Part shown: positions 16,480 to 24,939 of the stretch, in pieces | How the letters are laid out: every line of letters starts with the position of its first letter | How positions within the stretch are numbered: position 1 is the first letter of the stretch | From: Actinoplanes derwentensis | Lineage (GTDB): Bacteria; Actinomycetota; Actinomycetes; Mycobacteriales; Micromonosporaceae | Reading direction: 5' to 3' | Length of the DNA: 64,000 nucleotides | Assembly (NCBI RefSeq): GCF_900104725.1 | Contig: NZ_LT629758.1 | Span: 868,001 to 932,000, forward strand | Notes under the pieces: generated by a model | The model's input: the letters and a program-made list of their open reading frames with translations, nothing else | Databases searched by the model: none | What the model was told of the DNA's origin: nothing | Position numbers and translations under genes: made by a program

Positions 16480-16932
16480 CTACTCCGTGACGGTTTTGAT
16501 GAAGCGGGCTGAGGACGCGCAGATGTCCTCGTACCCCAGCTGTTTGTAGAAATTGTGGGTTCGCTCCCGGTAGCGGGAGCTCGTGATCTCCAGCTTCACG
16601 CATCCCGCGGCGCGGGCCTGGTCCTCGAACGCCGCGACCAGCGACTGGCCCACTCCGCGGCTGCGGTAACGCTCGTCGACGACCAGCGCGGCCAGCCGTC
16701 CGGCCTTTCCGGTCACTTCCAGCATCGGCGAGAAGTGCAGCGCTGCGACGCCGACGAGTTCGCCGTCGTCGTCGGCCCCGATGAGCTGACTGGCCGGATC
16801 GTCCAGCCAGTAGTCCAGTCGCTCGTGCACTGTGGCCTCGTCGGTCGGGTACCCCAACTGCGCCAGCAGCCCGGCAAGCTGAGCCGCGTCCTCCCGCCGA
16901 ACCGCCCTGAGTTTTAGCTCCATAACGGACAT
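16480..16932 (-). CDS. GNAT family N-acetyltransferase
   Basis: 150 residues. The acetyl-CoA-binding motif A is clear: LAALVVDERYRSRGVGQSLVAAFEDQARAAG. The C-terminal motif B is HNFYKQLGYED. The substrate is unknown; the short form without extra domains resembles amine or amino-acid acetyltransferases. It is convergent with the nucleotidyltransferase gene. Confidence 0.92.
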   Translation of the reverse strand: MSVMELKLRAVRREDAAQLAGLLAQLGYPTDEATVHERLDYWLDDPASQLIGADDDGELVGVAALHFSPMLEVTGKAGRLAALVVDERYRSRGVGQSLVAAFEDQARAAGCVKLEITSSRYRERTHNFYKQLGYEDICASSARFIKTVTE

Positions 16933-16962
16933 GCTGCCAGGCGCCTGCCACCTGGCGGGCCG

Positions 16963-17496
16963 TCAGACGTCGACTATCCGGTTGTCCTCGGTGAACGCGG
17001 TGACGGCGTATCGCAGCCGCGCCAGAAAATGTTCGATCGAGTCGGCGACCCGCACGAAATCCCCGTCCAAGGACGCGCCGATCGACCGGTGCACAGCGCC
17101 TCCCCAGTCCACGACGAACTGATCGCCACCACCCGTGGAACCGACCGGCAGACCGTGCGTGTCATCGGCGCCGGGTACGAATACGTAGCCGATCTCGTCA
17201 CGGAGCGCCAGCGCGCTCGACGCACGATGAATGAACAGGCCGTTGCCGACATCCGGCAGGCTGACCGCCGCGACGATCCGATAGAAGTCGGCCATCGGCG
17301 GCACCGTCAGCGGGTCGAGGCCGTACCGCTCGGCGTCGGCACGGTCGTCCGCGGTGGCCCACCGCACCTCGTTGACTCCGGCCGGGTAGCCGAAATCGGA
17401 CTCGAACGTCGCCACCATGCCACCGGCGGCAGCGTCGATGTCGGTCGCCCATTGCCGTACCCAGCCATCCCACTGCTCCCCAACACCGCCCGCCAT
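16963..17496 (-). CDS. SMI1/KNR4 (SUKH)-like protein
   Basis: 177 residues. The C-terminal half has the SUKH-like order: a hydrophobic FYRIVAAVSLPDVGNGLFIH segment, then GGGDQFVVDWGGAVHRS, where an acidic/hydrophobic strand meets a turn, then a helical end VADSIEHFLARLRYA. Such proteins are often immunity proteins of contact-dependent or secreted toxin systems, sometimes orphaned. No signal peptide. It is divergent from the Imm1-like gene at 17528 by 31 bases. Alternative: a general SMI1-fold scaffold. Confidence 0.6.
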   Translation of the reverse strand: MAGGVGEQWDGWVRQWATDIDAAAGGMVATFESDFGYPAGVNEVRWATADDRADAERYGLDPLTVPPMADFYRIVAAVSLPDVGNGLFIHRASSALALRDEIGYVFVPGADDTHGLPVGSTGGGDQFVVDWGGAVHRSIGASLDGDFVRVADSIEHFLARLRYAVTAFTEDNRIVDV

Positions 17497-17527
17497 GGGC
17501 GAAGAATAGGCGTTCTAGACTCCGCCG

Positions 17528-17953
17528 ATGACTGTGGTCTGGTCCGCGACCGAACTGGGATCCCGCCGATTCTCACCCGCCCCGAAACGGTCGGATCTGG
17601 CGGACTTGGAGGACCGTTTTCGCCGGCTGCGCAACCGCCGGATCCGCGGCTACATCGAGGTGGCGATCCCGGATGTCGAGGACCTACGGCTGAACATCGG
17701 TTTTCGCGGCGAGTACGCGGTCATCCACATGATCGTCACGGCGCCGCTTCCGCAGTCCTGCGTTCTCATCGGAGACGGCAGCGTCCCCGCTGACGCCTAC
17801 GTCGAGGTGCCGATCATCGATGAGCTGACCCGGTTCGACGGCGACGTCGTGCTGAACACCTATCGCGCCTGGAACCTGATCCGTACCTTCATCAGCACTG
17901 GTCGTCCCGACGATCTCGGGGACTGGCGATGCCGTGCGACGATCAGCCGTTGA
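17528..17953 (+). CDS. Imm1-like immunity-type protein
   Basis: 141 residues. The N-terminus is basic. The core alternates strands (YIEVAIPD...LRLNIGFRGEYAVIHMI). The end, with NTYRAWNLIRTFISTGRPDDLGDW, fits the Imm1 pattern of a helix followed by 'F..TG.RP....W'. Imm1 proteins protect against deaminase- or nuclease-type polymorphic toxins. The gene overlaps the next membrane-protein gene by 25 bases, so the two are coupled. The family call is by eye. Confidence 0.5.
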   Translation: MTVVWSATELGSRRFSPAPKRSDLADLEDRFRRLRNRRIRGYIEVAIPDVEDLRLNIGFRGEYAVIHMIVTAPLPQSCVLIGDGSVPADAYVEVPIIDELTRFDGDVVLNTYRAWNLIRTFISTGRPDDLGDWRCRATISR

Positions 17954-18453
17954 CCAGAGAAGCCATCGATGGGTTCGGTATCGCCGCCCGGGTGCTGGCC
18001 GGGGGTGGCAGTGTTGCTCTCGGCCTCTACCTGGGCGGCATGAACAACACCGCGTACGAGGCGGACTGGCGGGTCTCGGTGTTCTCCGCGGTGGTGATCG
18101 TCGGTGGTGTGCTCCTGATCGCGCTGGCTCGGCGAGGTCTTCGGACGAGCAGGGCAGGGCGGATCTCCGGTACGGCGGCTGGTGCCGTGGGAGTGCTGGC
18201 CGGCATGGTGACCCCGATCCAAGAGACCTGTTGCGACGCCGTCTGGGTCGTCAGTTTGGGACTTCCGCTGCCGTGGACCATCGGTCACGGTGACACCTGG
18301 ACACAGGCCTTCCAGGACTCCTGGCACGGCACCTGGGACCCGGTGTCCGCGTTCTCGAACGTGCTCTTCTGGGCATACGCGGGGATGATCGTCGCGGTCG
18401 TGGTCGATCTCCTCCGCCGCCGAAGCGACATCGATCGAGTCGGCGCGAGTTAG
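17929..18453 (+). CDS. Four-helix membrane protein of unknown function
   Basis: 174 residues with hydrophobic segments near residues 20-42, 46-66, 82-112 and 140-160, and a Trp/His-rich extracytoplasmic loop (TIGHGDTWTQAFQDSWHG). The ATG at 17929 is used; a TTG at 17950 overlapping the upstream stop would give direct TTGA coupling. No known family. Its coupling to an immunity-like gene makes it a possible accessory, but that is context only. Confidence 0.65.
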   Translation: MPCDDQPLTREAIDGFGIAARVLAGGGSVALGLYLGGMNNTAYEADWRVSVFSAVVIVGGVLLIALARRGLRTSRAGRISGTAAGAVGVLAGMVTPIQETCCDAVWVVSLGLPLPWTIGHGDTWTQAFQDSWHGTWDPVSAFSNVLFWAYAGMIVAVVVDLLRRRSDIDRVGAS

Positions 18454-18493
18454 CGGAACGGCGCGCGCTCGGGAGCGCCTAGGATCTGGGGTC

Positions 18494-18871
18494 ATGGTCT
18501 CGTTCATTCGGAATGTCTCGTTCGACTGCGCTCACCCCTACTCGTTGGCGCAGTTCTGGGGTGAGGTGATCGGCCAGCCGCTCGATGCGGAGTTCGCTCC
18601 CGGTGACGCTGATGTCGTCCTCGAACCGGCGAGCGGGCCGCGGCTCTACTTCCAGGCTGTTCCCGAAGGCAAGACCGTGAAGAACCGGGTACACGTCTGC
18701 CTGCAGCCCGGTGACCGGGACCGCGACGCTGAGGTGGATCGCGTTCTGGCACTGGGCGCGACGATCTCCGAGGACCATCGCAAGTCGGACGGTGCGGGCT
18801 GGGTGGTTCTGCTCGACCCGGCCGGTAACGAATTCTGCCTGACGCTCTCAGCGGAGGAACGCCGATCCTGA
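18494..18871 (+). CDS. Glyoxalase/VOC-like protein
   Basis: 125 residues with a single-domain vicinal-oxygen-chelate-like fold: YSLAQFWGEVIGQPLDAEF, then RVHVCLQPGDRDAEVDRVLALGA, then GWVVLLDPAGNEFCL. This is the actinobacterial 'glyoxalase-like domain' group of uncharacterised VOC proteins. It is convergent with the SUKH gene and shares a hairpin with it. Confidence 0.88.
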   Translation: MVSFIRNVSFDCAHPYSLAQFWGEVIGQPLDAEFAPGDADVVLEPASGPRLYFQAVPEGKTVKNRVHVCLQPGDRDRDAEVDRVLALGATISEDHRKSDGAGWVVLLDPAGNEFCLTLSAEERRS

Positions 18872-18872
18872 G

Positions 18873-18892
18873 CGGAATCGTTCAGGATTCCG
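18873..18892. terminator. Hairpin between convergent genes
   Basis: CGGAATC-GTTCAG-GATTCCG, a perfect 7-bp stem, starts immediately after the VOC gene's stop and covers the end of the convergent SUKH gene. A bidirectional terminator is likely. Confidence 0.5.
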
Positions 18893-19532
18893 GCCACCAG
18901 CCTTGAGGAAACCACCAATCGCCCACCGTGGTCTTGACTCGTTCCGGCCGAGAACCGGGATTCGAGCTGAGGAGGACGTCGCTCGTCTCCGCCCACATGG
19001 CCGCCAGACTGGGCCACAGCGGTCCGCTCCACCCGCCGTAGGCGCCTTGACGCATCACGCACCCTTGCAACGGGCCCGGTCGGTAATCGACGAAGTAGAC
19101 ACGATTCTCGTACGCGAACGCGAACCAGGCGGGCAAGTGGACCAGTACTCCTTCTCCGCTCTGGTCCGGTGAACCCGCGGGTTCGTTCATCAGTTCCGCC
19201 ACTGTCGCGTCGTACTCCCGGATCGGCACCGACGTCTGCGGACCGGTGGCGAGTTGTCGTGTCTCGTGCAGATGGGCGACCGCGAATTCGGTGTTCATCG
19301 CCCAAAGGCCGGGCGGCACGATCTGCGCGTACGACATCGACCCGGGCCGCATTCCGTTGGCTCCACGCCACCACGCGATCAGGTCGCCGGGCAGGTCGAC
19401 GCCGTGGGCCTGTTCCACTCGCTGCAGGTCCGCGGCGGTTGCGGGTGGCGCCAGCGTGGCGTGGACGTGGGGAACGTGCTGGTGCAGCCAGTCGTCGATC
19501 AGCGTCCAGGAGTCCGCGACACTTCGGGTCAC
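18882..19532 (-). CDS. SMI1/KNR4 (SUKH-1-like) family protein
   Basis: 216 residues. The N-terminal half matches the SMI1/KNR4 domain well: LAPPATAADLQRVEQAHGVDLPGDLIAWWRGANGM (about 27-61), then a Pro/Trp-rich segment and a GVLVHLP..FAFAYENRVYFVDYRPG strand pair. SUKH-1 proteins often act as toxin immunity proteins. The C-terminal Trp-rich tail (VGDWWFPQGWWPES) is unusual. There is no toxin next to it. Third SUKH-type gene in the window. Confidence 0.8.
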   Translation of the reverse strand: MTRSVADSWTLIDDWLHQHVPHVHATLAPPATAADLQRVEQAHGVDLPGDLIAWWRGANGMRPGSMSYAQIVPPGLWAMNTEFAVAHLHETRQLATGPQTSVPIREYDATVAELMNEPAGSPDQSGEGVLVHLPAWFAFAYENRVYFVDYRPGPLQGCVMRQGAYGGWSGPLWPSLAAMWAETSDVLLSSNPGSRPERVKTTVGDWWFPQGWWPES

Positions 19533-19600
19533 GTCCGGTGATGTTACGAGGCTGTGCAGTCCGGGCCGGCCGTTTCCCGGGCGGCTGATAGTTTCGGGCG

Positions 19601-20758
19601 ATGACGGGGTTCTCGGCGAAGCGGCTGTCCAGGACGCGTGGGCTGATGGAGAAGCACGTCGCTGACGGGCTCGTGCCGGGGATGGTGGCGGTGCTCGCCC
19701 GGCACGGTCAGGTGCACGTCGAGACGGTGGGGGCGCTGGCCTTCGACGGGGCCGGGATCGCCGCTGACACGATCTTCCGGCTGGGGTCGACGTCGAAACC
19801 GATCGTCGCCGCCTGTGTGATGACCCTGGTCGAGGACTTCACGCTGCGGCTGGACGACCCGGTCGACGAACTGCTGCCGGAGCTGGCCGGGATGCGGGTG
19901 CTGCGGGACCCGGACGGGCCGCTCGGTGACACCGTTCCGGCGGTGCGGGCGATCACGGTGCGGGACCTGCTGACGTACACGATGGGCACCGGAATGGTCC
20001 CGGCGGAACCGGGCACGATCCCGATCGCGGATGCCCTGGACACGATCGACGGGTCGTCGGCGGACGGGTGGTTGCGCGGGCTCGGGGAGTTGCCGCTGGT
20101 GCATCAGCCGGGGGAGCGCTGGATGTATGACACCGCCGCCACCGTCACCGGCGTGCTCGTCGCGCGCGCGACCGGCATGTCTTTCGGCGAGGCTCTGCGT
20201 GAGCGGCTTCTCGGCCCGCTCGGCATGACCGACACCGGCTTCAGCGTCGACCCCAACAAGATCAACCGCCTTGCGGTGGCGTACGCCCACCGAACGCCGA
20301 CCGTCGACGACGGCCCCACCGGCCCAGTCGACCGCCCGCCCGTGTTCGAGCGGGGTGGCGGTGGCATCGTGTCCACCCCGAACGACTTCCTCACGTTCAC
20401 GTCGATGCTGCTCAACGGTGGTGTGCATCGGGGCGAGCGGGTGCTGTCCCGCCCGTCGGTGACGCTGATGACCACCGACCAGTTGACGCCGCGGCAGCGA
20501 GAGATCTCCGGGTTCTGGCCGGGCTACTTCGCGGACATCGGCTGGGGTTTCGGGCTGTCGGTCCGCACCCGCCGTACCCAGCTCGGCCCGTCGGTGGGCA
20601 GTTACGGCTGGCCCGGCTACTACGGCACCGGCTGGTGGAACGACCCGTCCGAGGACCTGACCGCGTTCGTCTTCATGCAGCGAGCCCACCTCGGTGATCA
20701 AGGGCTGCCGATGTGGGCCGATCTGTGGAACAGCGTCTACCAGGCCCTGGACGACTGA
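19601..20758 (+). CDS. Serine hydrolase of the beta-lactamase/esterase fold (class C-like)
   Basis: 385 residues without a signal peptide. The SxxK motif is S63-T-S-K66 in FRLGSTSKPI. The usual YxN is read as Tyr in GERWMYDTAA. GYYGTGWWNDP towards the C-terminus takes the KTG region. This points to an esterase, D-aminopeptidase or EstB-like enzyme rather than a resistance beta-lactamase, because the third motif is not KTG. Its TGA stop shares a base with the next gene's ATG. Confidence 0.85.
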   Translation: MTGFSAKRLSRTRGLMEKHVADGLVPGMVAVLARHGQVHVETVGALAFDGAGIAADTIFRLGSTSKPIVAACVMTLVEDFTLRLDDPVDELLPELAGMRVLRDPDGPLGDTVPAVRAITVRDLLTYTMGTGMVPAEPGTIPIADALDTIDGSSADGWLRGLGELPLVHQPGERWMYDTAATVTGVLVARATGMSFGEALRERLLGPLGMTDTGFSVDPNKINRLAVAYAHRTPTVDDGPTGPVDRPPVFERGGGGIVSTPNDFLTFTSMLLNGGVHRGERVLSRPSVTLMTTDQLTPRQREISGFWPGYFADIGWGFGLSVRTRRTQLGPSVGSYGWPGYYGTGWWNDPSEDLTAFVFMQRAHLGDQGLPMWADLWNSVYQALDD

Positions 20759-21852
20759 TGGAGATCATCTCGCTGACCGGTCCGGACAGTCACCGGCTGA
20801 AGAGGGAGCCCGGCGTCGGGAGTTGTTCGCTGGGCGGCCCGGACACCGATCTCCAGGTCGCCCCCGGCGACACGATCAACTGGAGCGCCTTCGACCCGTA
20901 CTCCACCCCGGCCGGGTCGCACTGGCCGCGCTGGATCACCTACGAGGGCGACGACACCGGCTGGGCCGCCTGGTCGCAGCACCGGCCGATCGAGGGTCTC
21001 ACCTGGTCACCGCAGAGCGCGCAGGACCTGGACGCGAGTCGGGCCGACATCCACTCGCTGAGCGTCCGGGTGCGCCGGGCCCCACTGCGCCTGGTACTGC
21101 CGCCCGGCCACAACTTCTTCGCCGGCGGCGATCTCATCCTGTTCACGCCGGTGCTCGCGCCGGGTGCGCAGTGCCCGACAGTCGGTTTCAGCCCGACCAC
21201 GACGTTGCCGATCATGCCCGCCCTGGCGAGAGCCGCTTCGGTGTCGGTGTCGGTCCAGCCGCTGCGGAAGCCGTTCGACTGCGCGAGCCTGCTCCAATTC
21301 ACCGAGCTGCGCCACCTCCAGTTGTCCGGCAGTATGACCAACCTGGAAGCGCTGGCCGAGTTGCGCGGGCTGACCGGGCTGCATTTGAGATTCGTACCGG
21401 AAATGGCTGGTCTTCCGTCTTTGAACGCCTGGCCCGAACTGTTGCAACTGATCGCCTGGAACGTCGACGACCGAGAGGGAAAGCGGCTGCGTACGGAATT
21501 GCGCCGGGCCGTCCACGAAGGCTGGGAATATTCGTCGGTCTCCAAGTCGCGCAGCGCCGAATGGTTCGCCACCGAATACCGGCTGCCGTTCTCGGCGTGG
21601 CCGCCGAAGTCCGCCCGCGCGGCGGTGAAAGCGTTCCGCGCCGCGGAGAAGGCGGTCGGCACGGCCACCACCGAGTTCACGGTCGAGACCGCCGTGCGCG
21701 GTTTTGTCGCCGCGATCAACCGCCTGCCCCGCATCGAGACCACCGAACGCGAGGACGCGCAGGCCGCAGTCGCCCTGCTGGCCACGGACACCCCGCTGGG
21801 CGACCTCCGCAAGCCCGCCGACGATTGGTTCGAGACGACCCGGGATTTCTGA
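20758..21852 (+). CDS. Protein with a short leucine-rich-repeat-like segment
   Basis: 364 residues starting at an ATG that overlaps the upstream stop (TGATG), so it is translationally coupled to the hydrolase gene. A beta-rich N-terminal part (1-155) leads to a segment around 175-235 with LRHLQLSGSMTNLEALAELRGLTGLHLRFVP, spaced like two or three leucine-rich repeats. A helical C-terminal domain follows. No signal peptide. The function is unknown; a binding role is likely from the repeats. Confidence 0.65.
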   Translation: MEIISLTGPDSHRLKREPGVGSCSLGGPDTDLQVAPGDTINWSAFDPYSTPAGSHWPRWITYEGDDTGWAAWSQHRPIEGLTWSPQSAQDLDASRADIHSLSVRVRRAPLRLVLPPGHNFFAGGDLILFTPVLAPGAQCPTVGFSPTTTLPIMPALARAASVSVSVQPLRKPFDCASLLQFTELRHLQLSGSMTNLEALAELRGLTGLHLRFVPEMAGLPSLNAWPELLQLIAWNVDDREGKRLRTELRRAVHEGWEYSSVSKSRSAEWFATEYRLPFSAWPPKSARAAVKAFRAAEKAVGTATTEFTVETAVRGFVAAINRLPRIETTEREDAQAAVALLATDTPLGDLRKPADDWFETTRDF

Positions 21853-21901
21853 ACTCAGGACGACAGGAGCGGGAGAAACTCAGGACGGCAGGAGCAGGAG
21901 A
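21852..21901. repeat. 25-bp tandem duplication at a gene end
   Basis: Two adjacent 25-bp units, 21852-21876 and 21877-21901, each beginning AACTCAGGACG, differ at only two positions. The second unit contains the last codons and stop of the response-regulator gene on the minus strand; the first repeats that sequence, with a second in-frame-like stop, beyond it. Confidence 0.85.
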
Positions 21902-22539
21902 CCGGAGCGGTAGGCCCAGATGACCGTCTGGACCCGGTCGCGGGCGCCGATCTTGGTCATCGCACGGCTCAGGTGGCTCTTCACCGTGCTCACCTCGACC
22001 ACCAGTTCGGTGGCGATCTCCGCGTTGGACAGACCGTGGGCCAGTAACCGGACGATCTCCGCTTCGCGTGCGGTGAGCAGGTCCGGTCCGGGGCCCGCGG
22101 GTGGCGCGGTTCGGCGGCGGCGGGCGAACTCGACGATCACCCGCCGGGTGACGGTGTGATCGACCATGCCCTCACCGGCGGCCAGCCGGCGGATCGCGTC
22201 CAGCAGGGTGTCCACGTCAGCGTCCTTGAGCAGGAAGCCACTCGCACCGGCTTCGAGCGCGCCGAAGACGTATTCGTCCAGCTCGTAGGTGGTCAGGACC
22301 AGCACCGCGGGCGCCGGATCGAGGGTCTCGACGATGTCGCGGGTCGCGGTCAAACCGTCGCCGCCGGGCATCCGGACGTCCATGCAGACCACGTCGGGCC
22401 GCAGCAGACGGGCCATCCGGACGGCTTCCGGGCCGTCGGCGGCCTCGCCGACCACGGTGATGTCGCCGGCCAACTCGATCAGCGACCGGAACCCGGCACG
22501 CAGCATCGCCTGATCATCCGCGAGCAGCACGGTGATCAT
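21880..22539 (-). CDS. NarL/FixJ (LuxR-type) response regulator
   Basis: 219 residues. The receiver domain (1-120) has the acidic pair ADDQ, phospho-acceptor Asp54 in VVCMDVRMPGGDG, and Lys in FLLKDAD. The C-terminal HTH (about 150-215) has LTAREAEIVRLLAHGLSNAEIATELVVEVSTVKSHLSRAMTKIGARDR. It is coupled by an ATGA overlap to the upstream sensor kinase. The targets are unknown; the hydrolase gene upstream of the pair is a candidate. Confidence 0.95.
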   Translation of the reverse strand: MITVLLADDQAMLRAGFRSLIELAGDITVVGEAADGPEAVRMARLLRPDVVCMDVRMPGGDGLTATRDIVETLDPAPAVLVLTTYELDEYVFGALEAGASGFLLKDADVDTLLDAIRRLAAGEGMVDHTVTRRVIVEFARRRRTAPPAGPGPDLLTAREAEIVRLLAHGLSNAEIATELVVEVSTVKSHLSRAMTKIGARDRVQTVIWAYRSGLLLLPS

Positions 22540-23687
22540 GAGCGGTGCGGGACGGTCAACCGGACCCGCCAGCCGCCTTCGGGGGTGGGTCCGGCGTTGA
22601 ACGAGCCGCCCACCAGCGAGGCCCGCTCCCGCATGCCGAGCAGGCCGAAGCCTCGACGGCCACGGTCCCGGCGGGCGGGCACGCGGGGTGCCGGTCCGTT
22701 GTGGATCTCCATCTTGGTCTCCGGCTCCCGATAGGTGAGGGTGATCGTCACCGGGGCTCCGGGCGCGTGGTCGCGCGCGTTGCTCAGCGCCTCCTGTGCC
22801 ACCCGGTAAAGGGCCAGTTCCACGGCCGGTTCCGGTACGCCAGGCGAGCCGTCGACCGTGAGCACGGCCTCGCTCCCGGACACCAGCCGGTCGATCATCG
22901 CAAGTCCGCTGCCGTCCGGCAGATCAGGGTCCGCGCCGGCACCGTCGCGCAGCGCGCCGACGATCAGCCGCAGGTTGTGCAGCGTGTTCCGGCCTTCCTC
23001 GCGGATCGCGGCCGCGTGTCGGCGGGCCGCTGCCGGGTCGCGGTCCAGCAGCCGTTCGACCAGGGTGGCCTGCACGATCAGTGAGGTGAGGTGGTGGGCC
23101 GCGACGTCGTGCAGTTCGCGGGCGGTGCGGGCGCGTTCCGCGGTCAGTACCGCCTCGGTCCGGGCCCGGTGCGCTTCGGCGTCGGCGTCGGCTCGTGCTT
23201 CGACGACCTCGGAGTACCGGCGTCGCATGGCGAGGTGCGAGCCGAGCAGTGCCGCGCCCACGTAGAACAGCAGTGACAGCAGCAGGTGCAGCACGACCTG
23301 GGTCAGCTCCAGCGCCGGGTTCCGCAGCGGGACCGTGCTGACCGCGTACCCGCCGATCTCCAGAATCGCGGTGAGCACCGCGAGCGTGACGGCGGTGCGC
23401 GCGGCCAGCAGGGTGCCGCAGGTGTAGACCACGATGCTGGGCCCGACACCGCGCAGTCCGGTGCCGGGCGGGACGGTGGCGGCGATCGCGATCTGGAGCA
23501 CCAGCATCAGTGCCAGGCACCACACCGGACTGACCCGGCGCAGACAGATCAGCGCCGTCTGCGCCGTGAGCAGCGCCAGCACCACCGGGCCCAGGGCGCT
23601 GTTCTGGCCGGCGAGCGCGAGCACCGCCAGGGTGAACGGCACGGCGGCCACGGCCAGCGCGCCGTCCTGGATCAGCTTGGTCCGCAT
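22536..23687 (-). CDS. Two-component sensor histidine kinase (HisKA_3/NarX type)
   Basis: 383 residues. About five or six transmembrane segments fill residues 8-155, with almost no extracytoplasmic domain. The dimerisation/phospho-acceptor region has ARELHDVAAHHLTSLI with His193. The HATPase domain shows EALSNARDHAPG (N box) and GFGLLGMRERASLVGG (G box). This layout is common in actinobacterial kinases that sense membrane or envelope stress. It is the first gene of the pair with the response regulator. Confidence 0.94.
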   Translation of the reverse strand: MRTKLIQDGALAVAAVPFTLAVLALAGQNSALGPVVLALLTAQTALICLRRVSPVWCLALMLVLQIAIAATVPPGTGLRGVGPSIVVYTCGTLLAARTAVTLAVLTAILEIGGYAVSTVPLRNPALELTQVVLHLLLSLLFYVGAALLGSHLAMRRRYSEVVEARADADAEAHRARTEAVLTAERARTARELHDVAAHHLTSLIVQATLVERLLDRDPAAARRHAAAIREEGRNTLHNLRLIVGALRDGAGADPDLPDGSGLAMIDRLVSGSEAVLTVDGSPGVPEPAVELALYRVAQEALSNARDHAPGAPVTITLTYREPETKMEIHNGPAPRVPARRDRGRRGFGLLGMRERASLVGGSFNAGPTPEGGWRVRLTVPHRS

Positions 23688-23709
23688 CTGGTGCCCCCCA
23701 GAAGAGTGA

Positions 23710-24855
23710 TCAGCGGTGTGCGGCCAGCCAGGTGGTGATGTCGCGCAGTACCGCGGGGTCGGGGCTGCCTGGTGCCGGCAGGTACTTCGGCGTGACGTTC
23801 ATCAGGTGACCGACGCCGGGGTAGGTGATCAGCGTATGGTCCCGGTTCCCGGCGGTGGCGAGGGCGGCATCGGTGACGATCGCGCCGCGTACGACGGTCT
23901 GGGTGTCGGTCCGGCCGTTCAGCAGCAGCACCGGGCCGTTGTATCTCGGCAGGTCCTGAGCCGGTGTCGGGAAGCGGACGAGGTCGGTGAGGTAGTCGGC
24001 GAAGCCCTCGGGCATGCCCGGCAGGTTCGGGTAGCTGTCGAACCCGACGGCCGTGCGGAGGAACGACTCGATCTCGGTGTCGATGGCCAGCACCCCGTCG
24101 CTGTTCGCGTCGATGGCGGGATCGGTCAGGACGGCCCGGAACTGCTCCGCCACCGCTTCCGGCTGTCCGATCAGGCCGTCGGAGGACTCGGCCGGGGTGA
24201 GGCGGCCGTCGCCGTCGAAGTCGAACTCCTCGTGCAGTTGTCCCAGCGTACGGCCGACGACCTGGTAGTAGAGGATCGAACGGGGAGTGCCGCCGACCAC
24301 GCCCATCGCGACGACCCCGGCCGGCTTGGTGATGCCGTGGCCGCGCGGGTCGGCGACCAGGTTTCCGGCGACCTGGGTGCCCTCACTGTGGCCGAGCAGG
24401 AACACCTTCGCCGGGTCGATCCGCTTCGCGGCGCCGGCGAACCGGATCACAGCGGCCGCGTCCCGCACCGTCTGCTCGTAGCGTTTGCCGAAGTTCAGGA
24501 ACGCGGGATTGTCGCTCAGTACCGGGCCGATACCGATCACGCCGCGTTTGTTGAACCGCAGCACCGCGAAGCCGCTCTTGTTCACCGCCTGGGCGACCGT
24601 TTTGAAGGTGGCCGCGCCCGGGGCGATCGTCTGGTCCATGTCGTTGCGGCCGCTGCCGTGCAACAGCACCACCACCGGCAAACGGCCCTTCGCGCTCTTC
24701 GGATAACTCAGTTCACCGGTGGCGGACCAGCCGCCGTCCATCGGGATCGTCACGGACTCGCGGACGATTCTCTCCGCTGCCTGAGCACCGGCCAGTGGCG
24801 TCAGTCCGATGGTGAGGGTGGCGGCGGTCAGTGCGGCTGCTGTCTTGCGTCTCAT
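23710..24855 (-). CDS. Secreted alpha/beta hydrolase with an EF-hand-like insertion
   Basis: 381 residues. The signal peptide ends near AQAA (residue 27). The alpha/beta-hydrolase core has the oxyanion stretch VVLLHGSGRNDMD and nucleophile Ser157 in GHSEG; late motifs LNGRTDTQTV and PGVGH carry the likely Asp and His. Between them, in the cap, lies a canonical EF-hand loop, DFDGDGRLTPAE (212-223), and a second, imperfect one at DANSDGVLAIDTE (249-261). Calcium may stabilise the cap outside the cell. It probably forms an operon with, or lies just upstream of, the sensor kinase gene (22-base gap). Substrate unknown. Confidence 0.85.
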   Translation of the reverse strand: MRRKTAAALTAATLTIGLTPLAGAQAAERIVRESVTIPMDGGWSATGELSYPKSAKGRLPVVVLLHGSGRNDMDQTIAPGAATFKTVAQAVNKSGFAVLRFNKRGVIGIGPVLSDNPAFLNFGKRYEQTVRDAAAVIRFAGAAKRIDPAKVFLLGHSEGTQVAGNLVADPRGHGITKPAGVVAMGVVGGTPRSILYYQVVGRTLGQLHEEFDFDGDGRLTPAESSDGLIGQPEAVAEQFRAVLTDPAIDANSDGVLAIDTEIESFLRTAVGFDSYPNLPGMPEGFADYLTDLVRFPTPAQDLPRYNGPVLLLNGRTDTQTVVRGAIVTDAALATAGNRDHTLITYPGVGHLMNVTPKYLPAPGSPDPAVLRDITTWLAAHR

Positions 24856-24939
24856 GTCTGAAGAGCCTGCCGCCGGAGCGGGGGTGGGCACATCCGGCGG
24901 AGGCGGGAAGTCCGTCCTCCTACTTGCGACGGAGGCGGG

